From Krasilnikovozyma curviuscula (taxonomy: Eukaryota; Basidiomycota; Tremellomycetes; Cystofilobasidiales; Mrakiaceae), in NCBI GenBank assembly GCA_014825775.1, contig MVAQ01000145.1, forward strand, positions 1-53,785: a stretch of DNA of 53,785 nt. The letters run 5' to 3'. Numbering within the stretch: the stretch's first letter is position 1; each line of letters opens with the position of its first letter. The position numbers and the translations under genes are program-made. The notes beneath the pieces were generated by a model. It made no database searches. It was not told where the DNA came from and was given only the letters and a program-made list of their open reading frames with translations. Of the stretch, positions 22,586-35,858 are shown piece after piece.

Positions 22586-25500
22586 ATGAGTGACATCTCT
22601 GTACTGCTGGTCAACTCGCTCTCTCCTGGTAAGCTTTATCTGTGCGTGGAATCCATAGCACTGATCAATTACTGACTTGTTCTGTCTTATGTTGCTCTGC
22701 TTTATTAGATGCTCATGCTCGACAACACGCAACAGAGCAGTTGGAAATCTTCTCAAGCACCAACTTCGTATGTTTCTTGTTCTACATACACTCGCAATGC
22801 CGCTGAGAACGCTACCTCTAACCTCAATGGTGAACATTCCATTTAGCCTGGTTATGTTCAAGCACTTTCAATTGAGCTGGCAAAGGAGGATGCTCCATTG
22901 GACACAAGAAACGCTGCAGGTTTGGCACTGAAAAACGCTTTGAGTGCAAGAGTGAGCAGAACGGACAGTTCTCTTTAGACCTATAACTATCAACATTTTG
23001 TTGACAGATTTTGTTCAACAGGATTTCACTCGTCAAACTGAATTCACCCAGAGGTGGCTCTCCCTCGACCTCAGCGTCAAGCTTCAAGTCAAGCAGAACA
23101 CCATGGTTACTCTTGGCTCTCCAACAGTCAGAGCTGGTTCTGTAGCTGCCCAAGCTGTGTCTGCAATCGCTGCCATTGAGTTGCCTGCCGGTGATTGGCC
23201 TGAGCTTATTGGATTGCTTCTCCAGTTTGTGAGCAATCAGGAAAATACTGGCTTGAGGATTGCCACTCTGCAGGCCCTTGGTTTCATCTGTGAAGTCATC
23301 GTAAGTATCTGCATCACTACTATGACGATAAAGTCGCTACGTATAGTACCCATTCTCACCCTAACCTCTTTCACCGTGCATAGCGACCAGAGGTTCTTGC
23401 TAGTAGATCAAATGAGATTCTCACCACGGTCGTGCAAGGCGCTCGGAAGGAAGAGCCAAGTTCAGAGGTCCAAATTGCGGCTATCAACGCTTTGTACAAC
23501 TCGCTGGAGTTCATTAGAGAGAATTTCGAACGAGAGGTCAGCAACTTGTTGGATTTGCCAGTACAATACCAGTGCTGACTTTGAACTATACTAACACAGG
23601 GCGAGCGAAACTATATCATGCAGATTATCTGCGAAGCAACACAAAATGCTTCTGTCCCCGTCGTGGTGGGAGCTTTCGAATGTCTCGTTAAAATTATGCA
23701 GCTTTACTACGACAAGATGGGATTCTATATGGAGCGAGCTTTGTTTGGGGTAAGTTCGTTAACACTTTGGGTCTCGCTCTATTGATGTTGATTGATTGTT
23801 CATGGATTCGGTGTTGCTTAGCTTACCGTCCTCGGTATGAAACACAACGAAGAAACGGTCGCGCTACAAGCTATTGAGTTCTGGTCCACCGTATGTGACG
23901 AAGAGGTCGAACTTGCCGTCGAGGCTGCCGAGGTGATTGGGCCATAATGTTCATTGGCGAAGTGGTTCTCTTACGCTGACCTTCCCTTTGCCTCCAGGCC
24001 GCTGAATTTGGTGAAACTCCTGAGCACGAGAGCAAAAACTTCGCCAAGATTGCCTTACCTGAAATCTTACCAGTTCTTCTTCAACTCCTCACTCAGCAGG
24101 AAGAAGATGCTGAAGATGATGAGTGGAATGTTTCGATGGCTTCTGGAACATGTCTCGCTCTGTTGGCTCAGACGGTCGGAGATGACATCGTCTCTCCTGT
24201 CATCCCGTTTGTGGAAACCAACATTAAGGATCAGAGCTCTGATGGCTGGCACAAGCGTGAAGCTGCTGTAATGGCATTTGGCTCAATTCTTGATGGCCCT
24301 GACCCTAAAGTTCTCGCTGCACTTGTTGCCCAAGCCCTCCCAACACTGATCGAGATGATGAGGGATCCAAACGATCACGTCAAGGATACTACCGCCTGGA
24401 CACTTGGAAGGATATCCGACATCCTCATTGATACTATCAAGCCAGACGTTCATCTTCCTCAGCTGATATCTTCCTTAGTGTTTGGTCTTAACGACAGCTC
24501 CAGAATTATCGCCAACTGCTGCTGGTCCCTCATGAACTTGGCTGAACAACTGGGATGTCCACCATCTGAAAATCCGCCGCTCCCTACAAGCAGTCTTTCG
24601 CCTTTCTATGACGGTATCGTCTCTGCTCTTATGCAAGTCACCGAAAAATACAAGTAGGTCTATTCGTGACTTGGCTTCGGCTAAGGTTCCTCTCTTCACC
24701 AAGACTCATTGTTCCCTTGCTCCTCAGGAATGCGAACGAGTCCAACGCAAGGACATCTGCATATGAAGCATTGTCAACTTATGTTTCTCAAAGTGCCGCC
24801 GATACCCTTCCCACGGTCTCGCATATCGCACTTGCGGTTCTGGCCAGAATGGAAAGCTTAATCTCATTACAGGTTAGACCTTTCTAATTTGACTTCTTTT
24901 CAGGTCGTATGTATGCTGATACACACACCTCCGTCTTTAGAACCAGATCGTTGGCTCTGATGACAGAAACAATTGGAATGAGTTGCAAGGAAACCTATGT
25001 AGCGTTGTCACCGTACGTCGCCCTTTTGTCTTGTCGTTTTTGGTTGGCTGAGTTTAGGTTTTTTTCTGCAGAGCATCATCCGCAAACTTGGCAACGAGAT
25101 ACGTCCTTTAGCAGATCGTATTATGACCGTTCTGCTTCAACTCTGCCAGGGAGCTGGCAAGCAAGCGACTGTTTTTGAAGATGCTCTTCTCGCCATCGGT
25201 TCTCTTTCTTCCGGTATGCTTGACCTATTCTCATTAGCTGCACTAACTTTAATTGCTCACAAATTGGCCATATTCACAGCCCTGGACCACGAATTTAGTC
25301 CCTACCTTGAAGCGTTCCTTCCCTTCCTGTTCACAGCTTTGCAGGCTCAAGAAGAACCACAACTCTGTTCTATTGCTGTAGGCTTGATTGGAGATATCTG
25401 TCGTGCTTTGGGAGATCAGAGTGCACAGTACTGCAATCAATTCATGACCGCGCTTTTGACCAACCTTCAAAGCCCAGTTTTGAACCGAAGTGTCAAACCT

Positions 25501-26172
25501 CCGATCCTTTCTTGCTTTGGTGATATTGCTCTCTCAATCGGTCCAGCGTTCCAGCCCTATCTAGACACGACTATGACAGTGCTCCAGCAGGCAGGCCAGA
25601 TGACTCCTGATCCAGTAAGTCTATCTCATGTTTCCAACACCAAGTTCTTGAAACATTAAAACATGCTCAATTTTCATGGGTTTTAAGACCTCTTACGATC
25701 TTGTAGAGTATGTCATGAGTCTTCGTGAGGGCATCATCGAGGCGTACGTTGGTATTGTGTCGGCCTTCAGACAGAGTGGACAAAGTGAGTATGCATTCAT
25801 ACCCATGTATAATGGTGTAGGCACTGACTGGATTGATCAAATATTCAGATCAGATTCTTCCCTATGTTCCTGGCATGCTGGCATTTTTGCAGCTAGTGAT
25901 GGAGGACGAGGACCGCAGCGAAGCCATCATACGTGGCTCTCTTGGGCTCATTGGTGATCTCAGTGAAACCTTCTCTCATGGTGAAATTAAGACACTGCTC
26001 CTAGCGGAATGGATTTCTTCGGCATTGAAGTTAGGTCGTCGAAAGGGAGTTAGTCCTGAAACACGTCAAACTGCCAAATGGACGAAAGAGGTGAGTAAAC
26101 GTTGGCTCACATTGATTTAAGACCTGGCTAACCCTCGGACCTTTCTAGCTCCTTAAGCAGGCTACTGTTTAA
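22586..26172 (+). CDS. KAP95: importin subunit beta-1 (karyopherin beta, Kap95)
   Basis: Nuclear import receptor for importin-alpha/NLS cargo, built of HEAT repeats. About 15 exons join to about 865 residues, the normal length. Sequence tracks yeast Kap95 throughout: LKNALSAR then [58 protein letters not shown]; the acidic loop [46 protein letters not shown]; and [19 protein letters not shown]. The exon 3/4 junction needs the acceptor in TTCAACAG (not the nearer GACAG) to keep frame. The last exon encodes LLKQATV and stops at 26170-26172. KAP95 is a recorded neighbour of STE3 in P/R regions of some basidiomycetes. Upstream lies the transposon island; downstream it converges with MRD1. Confidence 0.96.
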
Positions 26173-26349
26173 GCTAGAAATGACACTATTCTTGGGCCGA
26201 GCTTATTTGTGTTTTCTCATTCTAATCTGCATTTTATTTACTTCGCACGTTACAACAACTCATCAATACCACCTTTCCTTTCCTGGTCCTTCACCATGGA
26301 TTGCATGTAACATTTGAGATTAAAATAACATTTACTAACCTACGACACG

Positions 26350-29018
26350 TCATGACAAGGTCACTCCCGTCTTTCGCAAGAGCTTGCTGTCTCCCTGCGA
26401 CATGCTGACCTTTTCCCTCATCTTCGCTATGTCTGTGTCGTCCCCATCCGCCCACTCTAAAACCAAATGACGTCCAAGCAAATGAGTGTGCTTCAAAGCA
26501 CTGAATGCCGCTTCAGCGTCTCGGCGAGACACGAACTCCAGGAAAGCAAACCCTCGAGCCTTAGTATCAAACTTTCGTGGCAATCTCACAGATTTTACTT
26601 GTCCGTAAGCACTGAGCGAAAAGAATTTCCTGTTAGGAATCGTCTTAATCAGCGAGTGAAGTCAAAATGGACTAACTTGAACAAATCTTGAATGTCCTTC
26701 TTTGTGGCCTCAAAAGGAATATTTTTAACCATGATCTTAGAGCTTTTCCCTTGAGATATGGTATCCCCTGTAGCATAGTTTAAGTCTCCATTTCGTTGCG
26801 AGAATTGTACCTCCAGCTTGTGCCCGTCCAGCAAAAACCCATCCATCGTTTTCAAAGCACTTTCGGCAGCTTCAGTATTCTTGAATCCTACAAAGCCAAA
26901 TCCAAGACTCAACCTTCCTGAAGACTTCATATCTGGTTTGGTCTGAACCTGGGCGAATGTGAAGAATGGAAGATGGCTGAAAGCATCCGAAAGGCGCTGC
27001 GTCGTAGTGGAGAAGTTTAGATTTTTTACAAAGAGCGTCGTTCCAGTCGCTGGACGGGTGTCTGAAAGTGAAGATGTGGTTTTTGTGGTCGTTGAAGTAG
27101 AGTTCAAAGTCGGTTTGTCGTTGTGAATTGGTCGAGTCGTCTTTGAATGGGGGAGCGCTGGAGAGAACAGACCGTCAGGAGCCTTTTCGAGGTAGAGAAT
27201 CGAGGTACCTAGTCGTCTGTAAGCTAAAGACTTGAATGCAGATTCAGCAGATTGGTGGTCTGTAAATTCTACCAACGCGATTGTGCCAGCTGGGGGGACC
27301 AAGAGTCGAGATATGTTGCCATGTGCGGAGAACAGTTCTGTTAGTTGCGAAAGTGATGTTCCATAAGACATGTTCTTAACAAGAATAGTAGTTGAAGATC
27401 GAGATCTTGAGGAAAATGCGTCCAGATTGACGCCCTCCTGTAGCATAACTCCAAAGCGATCAGTTATAAAGTAGTTGAGACTGGCCGATTTGATTCGGAA
27501 CTTACTTCCTCTAAGTATCTTTTCGTTTCTTCGATGACATGAGTTTCAGCAAGAGCCAACTTTACAGCAGGGTTATCTGAATCTGCACCAATCAAATCAG
27601 CTTTGCTGAGCTTCATGCGGTCTGCAACAGAATCGACTACCGCATCGCTCTGGAAATATGCAGAAAGGAAGGTCAGTGAATGAGAAACCGGCATCAATTA
27701 GAGTCGCCATGCTTACATTCATATACAGCATGGCCCAGTTAAAATCTTTACCAGCTTCAGTTCTTTTTTTTTGCTCCTTTATCGCCTTCGCACTGACGGC
27801 ACCGCCAGTCGAGGGCATTGATTCCCTTAATTTCTCACGTCCTGGAAGGATGTGTAGAATTCGGCCTTGGAACGTTTGCCCATCAAGGGTGTGTAAAGCC
27901 GATAACGCTTGTGTCGCAGTTTTGAACTGGATGAACGCAGTGCCTAAAGGTTGGCGCGTTTGGACTCCTACTGGGAGGTGGATCTACATGAGGTGGGAGG
28001 CGAATTATTTGATGAAAACAAAAATGGACTTCAAGTGAATAAAAAGTTAGACGAAGTGTACAGTGAGGGCTGACCTCGACAACTTCCCCGAACGGCTCCA
28101 TAAGCGATCGCAACTCCCGCTCTGTGACTGAAAACACAAGATTTCTGAGAAACAACCGAGCAGTGAAGGCAACAATTTGATCCGGCTAGGATTGGTTGTT
28201 CTTCAGAATTAGTACAAGTTACAGACTGAGAGCAATGACCAAACTCACATCTTCCTCTCCCACCTCATTGACAGAGCTGTCCTGATACAAGACCGGATCC
28301 ACTTTACCATCTTCGTCTTCCTTCATGTCTGTCATTTTACTCTTCAACCATTCAGAATCATCGATTGGAGGTGTCGCAGTTTCTGTAACGTTGTCATCTT
28401 CTGATTCTGAATCTCTAAGTGGGTGTGACGTTTCATCACCAGACTTCTTCGCATTCATCACGGACGCGTAAGCTGCAAACGATTCGTCTCCTTTAACCTT
28501 TGACTTGTTCTTGCTCTCTAATTTTATACGCTTGTCCTGATTTTGAGTATCTCGAAAGTCGGATTGCGGGACGGGACGCTTCAGGCTATTTGCCTGAAAG
28601 GATTCAACCGAGATACAATTAGAAAGTGGCTGGTAAAAGGAGCCACCAATGAGACTAAAGATTCTTACTTGATCAACGAGTTCGCAACTGATTCTTCCTC
28701 CCCCTAACCAGGTGCCGTTCCACCAGTGGCATGCTCTGGCGGCGTCGTCTGCAGTTTTGTACCCAACAAAAGCAAATCGTCTCTTGGGATAGATCTTGAG
28801 GTCTGTGATACTACCAATTGGTACCAGTGAGGTCGATGCAGTTGCAGCAGGAGGGGTCGTGAGGTGAGTTCTGAGGGAAATTAGGTCGACGGACGAGGGA
28901 AGGTTCGTGATAATAACTCTGGTAGACCTGCAAATGGAGAAATTATGAACGTCTGCGAGTCAATGTTGTTGTAAATATTGAATAGAGGGGAAGGAGAGAG
29001 AGAGAGTTTCTTTTACAT
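26350..29018 (-). CDS. MRD1: five-RRM pre-rRNA processing factor MRD1
   Basis: Nucleolar RNA-binding protein of the early 90S pre-ribosome, related to yeast Mrd1 and human RBM19. Five RRMs are visible: TRVIITNLPSSVDLISLR; LFLRNLVFSVTERELRSLM; TTILVKNMSYGTSLSQLTEL; TTLFVKNLNFSTTTQRLSDA with LGFGFVGF; and KIMVKNIPFEATKKDIQDLF with RGFAFLEFVSRRDAEAA. The C-terminus after the last RRM (ADGDDTDIAKMREK, then LRKTG) also fits the family. A Ser/Asp/Glu-rich linker with a DSESEDDNVTE stretch lies between RRM1 and RRM2. The first in-frame Met appears only if an intron splits the start codon (AT at 29017-29018, G at 28927). Upstream of this there is no ATG in frame before a stop. Divergent to the gene at 29317. 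Confidence 0.88.
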
Positions 29019-29316
29019 TACTGTGTGGATACGTTGGTTAGAGGATTCGAAGACGGTTCGACCACACCAGCAAATTTCAAGAGTTCCTGGGCAGGAGCGG
29101 TGGCGAAAATGAATTAATCAATCAATCCAGTGTCCCCTCCTGGCAGTCGAATTGCAGTTAGATCCCCTATGGTCCATCACTATCAACGTTGTCCTGAAAT
29201 AAAACAGAGAGAAGCCTCACGGCTCTTGAGCGAGATTCTCCCAATTGATAGAAACGACAGGGGGCCTCCTGGATATATAGGACAAAGTGCCATCAGACTC
29301 ATCGCGTTGAAGCAGC

Positions 29317-30305
29317 ATGGTACTACAAAATAAACACAAACGACAAGCTGGGGCGAGATGGAAAAAGTGAGCAGCAGGGAAGCAGAATCAAGGACGTCTC
29401 TTTACTGACCAAGGGTGTCACATTCTTTACCAGAGCTCACGGAATCGCAACGATCTCTGCGGCAAACCAGCATCAGCCCATATCGTTACACGAAAATGAT
29501 GATAGCCAGTCAAAAGCATCAACATATGAGAATGAGAGTGATGGGTCTCTTCCGGATGAAGAACAAGTTGTGGATGGTTTCGACCAGCTAACCCTCCAGC
29601 CCACACCTCTCGAAGCTGCATCAAACAGCCGTATGCCTTTTTCCCTTGAGGAAACCTCTTCGTAAGTATATGATTATTTCGGGTAATTTGAAAATAACGC
29701 TTAGATTTTGTTGGCCTCTGACAGGTCGTCTTCTGACAGAAAGTTCTCGCGACGGAAACTCGTCAGCAATGCCTCAAGATATGAAGAAGAGGAACCTGTT
29801 CTGGACGATCAAGGTACCTAATAAATTTCTGTGTTTTGGCTAGCTCCTTTGCTTATTGTAACAACTTCTTGTAGGGAAACCCATTCTCGAGCTGGAGGCT
29901 GATATCTCTGCATTCCTCTCCCGTCAGAAGCAGAAGAACCCCGGCCTTATCGGAACACCTCAGGAATCAACGGAAGACGATGATGTAGATACATCTTTTG
30001 CACATTTGAGAAAGACGCCGTCCAAATCAACTTCGTCTCGAAGGAAAGTGTCATTGGCCCCGCAGCAGAGGGCAGAAAACACCAGCTTAGAAGCTATGTT
30101 AGAGGAAAAGAGACAGGCTGATGCTATCAAAGGTAAGACTTGAAGCGTAAATATCTGAAACCTTCGCTGACAAGTCTCTTGTTTCTTGTCAGCGTTGAAA
30201 TTGAAGTTCTCCTCGAAGAACCACGCGACTCCAGTCGGGATTACGCCCAGATCCACAACAGCTTTTATTCAAGACTTAGATGACTTCTTGGATAGTGTAT
30301 CTTGA
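29317..30305 (+). CDS. unrecognised small basic/acidic protein
   Basis: No family recognised. The start MVLQNKHKRQAGARWKK is followed by a 67-nt intron ending TTTACCAG that restores frame into AHGIATISAANQHQ. Three more introns (donors near 29660, 29811 and 30132) keep frame to the stop at 30303-30305. The product is about 260 residues, hydrophilic and probably disordered. It has a basic N-terminus, an acidic centre (DEEQVVDGFDQLTLQP), a SRRKFSRRK-like basic patch, a possible coiled coil (LEAMLEEKRQADAIKALKLK) and an acidic aromatic tail (FIQDLDDFLDSVS). A nuclear role is a guess from composition. Convergent with STE3, 91 bp away. Confidence 0.6.
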
Positions 30306-30396
30306 TGTTTGTAACTGTGGGTTCGCCCCTTACTTTCGGAGGAGCTAGTATCACTGGGCGAAAGTATTTGAAAGAGCAAAGCTACACATCCAACAT

Positions 30397-31771
30397 CTAC
30401 ACTATCTCTCTCTCAACTTTCACGTTGATGCACGTTCCCGGAGACTTGCTCGTATCTCTATCATGAGATTGAGCGGAACTTAGATCTTGGAATAATTCAC
30501 CTTCCTGAAGTCTCTGGTCATGATCTTTTCCGGCGTGGTAAGCAGAAGCGATCGCATATCCTAGATTTGGGATAGGCGCTCTGTTCAAAAAAAAGAAAAA
30601 AAAAAAAGAAAGAAGAAACTCAGCATGCTTGGTTTATTACTATTTTTTATTTTTATTTGATTTTGGTGTTAAAAGAGAGGACTCACGCTACCTTACTGTC
30701 ATTTGCATTCGAGGACTTCGTGACCTTCGCATACACCCAACAGACTAGGAGGTGGTATTGATCTAGTGTTTCTTCTTGGAATCCAAAAAAGACCATATAA
30801 AGGAATGCCGAAAACACGGGGACCCAGCGTGACAGCGAGTAGGACCAGGCGTTGTATTGAGGGAGCCCAAGATCGAAACCAGTAATGTATCTGATGACAG
30901 AGTATTCGTAATGAACTTCATCCCAGGTGTAAATTGGCTGGAGCTTTTTAGCGTAATTGATCAAGAGATATATCGAAACGGCCAAGGTGACAGAAACAGA
31001 GACGGTTGCGAACAACGCGAGACGAATATATTTGTTGTTATTTAGACACTGTGGACTACCTCTGAGCAAAGTCTGGAGTTGTCTGCGTCGAGAAAGGAAG
31101 AAGTAGACAGATCTCCCTTGTTGATGCATAGTTGAGTATCGGAAGGAAGTAAAACGTAGAAAGGGTAATTCACCTCCATAGATCACCGCAGCCAACGCAA
31201 AGAGCACGGGAGGGAGCGCTACTCCGAGCAATGAGGGCACTTCAATCCAGATAGGTTCAGTAGGACCATATCCCTCGACTATGTTGTACCTGTTTGCCTG
31301 GACTAGGTAGGTCACTAACATAAAGAAGATGGTTGTGGGGATGTTGATGGCCAAGTCGATCCAAAAAGCCCAATTCTGTGCTGTCCGACTCACACTGGCA
31401 TTTTTGGAAGACGCGATGATCGATAGTCTTCGGTTGATGGTAAGGCTGGCTAGAATCAAACCGATATTGGCGCCTCTTTGGATTTTGATGGCTTTTTTAA
31501 ATGTAGGAAGAGATCAGTCCTAATCAAGCACGAGTGAGTACGTTGATCATGAGATAAAAAATGTCTCACTGATATCACACCAGACTGTTGCTGTATTATG
31601 ATAATTGTCCCACCAAATTATACTGTTTATGAATCCTTTCATATTGACGGCTTGCAACCACAGGATCATAAAGATAGCTCCAATGTTGCGAGCCCGGAAG
31701 TGAGGGAAGCTGCCACAGAAGAGATACAGAATGCTAAAGCCAGAGAAGACGGTAAAAGCTGTGTCGTGCAT
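30397..31771 (-). CDS. STE3: STE3-type mating pheromone receptor (GPCR)
   Basis: Seven-transmembrane receptor for a farnesylated pheromone, a plasma-membrane determinant of mating type. The start MHDTAFTVFSGFSILYLF leads into family-typical SFPHFRARNIGAIFMILWLQ, then FINSIIWWDNYHNTATVWCD. The first intron must end at TTTAAAAAAG, so that CDI joins TIKIQRGANIGLILA; this reproduces the family spacing before LTINRRLSIIAS. Later blocks include VPSLLGVALPPVLFALAAVI, QQGRSVYFFLSRRRQ, LPQYNAWSYSLSRWVPVFSA and FLYMVFFGFQEE. A last intron adds a hydrophilic cytosolic tail ending VKVEREIV. An ACAAAGGGA box lies 145 bp upstream. The pheromone gene lies 3.5 kb away. It could be a non-mating-type STE3 paralogue, but linkage to a pheromone gene argues against that. 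Confidence 0.93.
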
Positions 31772-32258
31772 ATGCTGAAGAGGGCGAGTGTATGGAGATG
31801 GAAAGGTTGTAGTGAATGTGAAGGTATACTTCGAAGCGAAGTTGTTGGCTTTCTTAGCTTAATTAAGAGGAAAGTAGGACAACAGTCGCTTTTAAGCAGT
31901 TTGTTTGGATTTACAACAAAGGGAGGGGTTTCGGAGCCCATGACAAGACAACACTCTGCCCAGAAAGCGAACAATAGAAAATGTTCCCTAAAACAATAAA
32001 TTTACTTAGTGGCAAAACGCACAATACGAAAGCAGAGCGCAGATCCTCAGCTTATTTGCACGCGGTGTTCTCATCTCATAAACCCAGAGAACGGCTGCTT
32101 TTGTCGATGGAACGCCCCAAGCTCCCCGATCGATGCAAATGGCGCATTGGGTACTGGGTCCCTTCAGCGCTGAAGCGTCCTTGGATGAACAAGAAAGTGT
32201 ACAGGTCCAAGAATTTCAGAACGATTTATCTCTCGTTCCCTTTCGTGGTTAATCTTGA
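31772..32258. other. STE3 promoter region and orphan-exon 3' flank
   Basis: 487 bp upstream of STE3. Besides the ACAAAGGGA box I see no gene. A minus-strand open frame (31666-31974) overlaps the receptor start in another frame and has no family match. Confidence 0.45.
31916..31924 (+). promoter_or_regulatory. pheromone-response-like element ACAAAGGGA
   Basis: Exact match to the 9-bp pheromone response element bound by the HMG-box factor Prf1 in Ustilago maydis. It sits 145 bp before the STE3 start codon. Short motifs occur by chance, so position is the main support. Confidence 0.45.
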
Positions 32259-32504
32259 CTAAACGACCTGGTACTGTCCTTCATTACTCTGCGCGACCCA
32301 TATGTCTCCTCCTTCGCCGCAATCTCTACCATCATCCCACTCAGCATTCTGTAAGGAGGAAATAAGTTTGAAAGGGGGAGTGAAGGGAAGGGTGCTGAGG
32401 TGGTTGTTTACGTGAAGCTTTGGATGCTCATTATGAAGCTGGTTTATCATCAAATCCAAACGTGACTTTGCGAATTCCTCTAACGCTTGGCAATGCTTTA
32501 CATA
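32259..32504 (-). other. orphan 3'-terminal exons (two)
   Basis: Two exon-like blocks with good splice signals: 32412-32504, preceded by a pyrimidine-rich acceptor ending TTTTTGTCAG, and 32259-32348, preceded by TCCTTACAG. They join in frame to 60 residues (YVKHCQALEEFAKSRL at the start, then AEWDDGRDCGEGGDIWVAQ) and a stop. They lie 3' of the DAHP synthase stop. The first block could be reached in frame from the DAHP synthase exon ending LQTLNE by a ~180-nt intron, which would make an alternative C-terminus, but the sequence does not resemble that family. They may instead be the tail of a lost or displaced gene. The second exon has a diverged copy at 35461-35605. Confidence 0.5.
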
Positions 32505-32589
32505 CTGACAAAAATGAGAAAAAGTACAAATGCACCTCATAACCACAAAGTGCAAAAAAGGCAGTATTAACGCTGCTTAGTTGCGTAGT

Positions 32590-34821
<2,232 letters not shown>

Positions 34822-35217
34822 GTTTGCGTGGTAAATGAGACTTCTCTTCGTTTGCTACCACATACGTCAGGCCGTTTATCATTTCAAATCACAAGAAGAG
34901 GATTGGGCAACCAGAGGATAAAGGACACTCACAGTGAGTGAAGAGTTTGGGGGCGCCGTGACTGCTTACCATCTCCCGGATGACTCGTATTTTACTCTAG
35001 TTTTTTGCTGCAAGCAACGCCACGACCTGCGTTTGGGCACTGCATCTATGCGAGAAGGGTCCGCCACTGCCGCACCTTCCTAAAGTCGCTCAAGAAGCTA
35101 AGACGTCTGATTTTTGTTTTCGCAAGACTGTCGTAGTGAATCATTGGTAGGGCTACTTTAAGGAGCAAATCGGGCTTGCAACGCTCTCTTTTCTTTCGTT
35201 TAGTGCAGACAATGGTG
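34822..35217. other. divergent region between DAHP synthase and the pheromone gene
   Basis: No gene seen. Promoter of DAHP synthase on one side and upstream region of the pheromone gene on the other. An ACAATG box, the core of HMG-type mating factors' sites, lies at 35209-35214. Confidence 0.4.
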
Positions 35218-35223
35218 TATATA
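35218..35223 (+). promoter_or_regulatory. TATA box of the pheromone precursor gene
   Basis: TATATA 90 bp before the ATG at 35313, a suitable spacing for a highly expressed short gene. Confidence 0.5.
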
Positions 35224-35312
35224 GAGAAGGTTCAGCCTACTGATCCTATCGTTCTCTTCTTCATATACTCCAAACCCACTCTCACTCCCAAGCCAAGCCT
35301 CACTCTTTTACA

Positions 35313-35417
35313 ATGGAGTCCTTCTGCACCACCTTGTCCGCCTCTGAGCAGACCATCGCTCAGCTCCAGCTTCCACTCGCAATGGCACTGGTGACATCGG
35401 TCTGTGTCATTACTTAG
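35313..35417 (+). CDS. MF1: lipopeptide mating pheromone precursor
   Basis: A 34-residue open frame too short for most gene finders. It begins MESF, close to the MD-x-F starts of other basidiomycete pheromone precursors. It ends SVCVIT followed by a stop: CVIT is a textbook CAAX box (Cys, two aliphatic residues, Thr) for farnesylation, trimming and carboxymethylation. In known precursors the mature pheromone is a short C-terminal peptide ending at that Cys; I see no obvious cleavage signal in this one. It lies between two housekeeping genes, 3.5 kb from the STE3 receptor, with its own TATA box. Only one copy was found in the window. The alternative, a chance CAAX-ending frame, is unlikely given the start motif, length, promoter and linkage. 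Confidence 0.82.
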   Translation: MESFCTTLSASEQTIAQLQLPLAMALVTSVCVIT

Positions 35418-35460
35418 AGCTGAAAACTCAACCGATTGTACTCTCATCGTCATGCTTGAT

Positions 35461-35605
35461 CTCGACTGAACGGCCTTGTACCGTCCTTCTCATCTCCGTC
35501 GCGACCCATATATCTCCTCCATCGCAGCAATTTCTACCATGATCCCACTCAGCGTTCTTTCAGGAGGATATAGGTTTTGAAAGGGGGAACGAGGGGAATG
35601 GGTAT
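35461..35605 (-). pseudogene. diverged duplicate of the orphan last exon
   Basis: About 145 bp, roughly 80% alike by eye to 32258-32400, covering the intron end, the exon and its 3' flank. The exon frame still reads NAEWDHGRNC then GGDIWVA but loses the shared end and stop. It lies between the pheromone gene and CAF1, in the same orientation as the original. Confidence 0.65.
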
Positions 35606-35858
35606 TTGTCTTGCTTCTTACGATAATGGCTTTTCGCGAAACACAACAAACTCTCGAGTCATGGCCTGACATCAAGTGCTCAACATGACCGACTCTACCA
35701 CATAAGTCGAGACGTGCGATTCAACAACAAACTTGCAGTTCTTGAAAAAATATCGATAATATACGCATGACTTGACAAGTACAAAACTGACTACGTAGTA
35801 AGATGAGCGGACTAAACTTATCTTCGATCAAATGTAAACGGCAAAAGAAAGTAAGATA

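Noticed and set aside
22977..23015. Importin acceptor GACAG at about 23007
   Set aside because: Breaks frame; the next acceptor TTCAACAG restores the expected QTEFTQRW segment.
31666..31974. 102-codon minus frame upstream of STE3
   Set aside because: Overlaps the receptor start in another frame and is low-complexity; the ATG at 31771 fits the family N-terminus.
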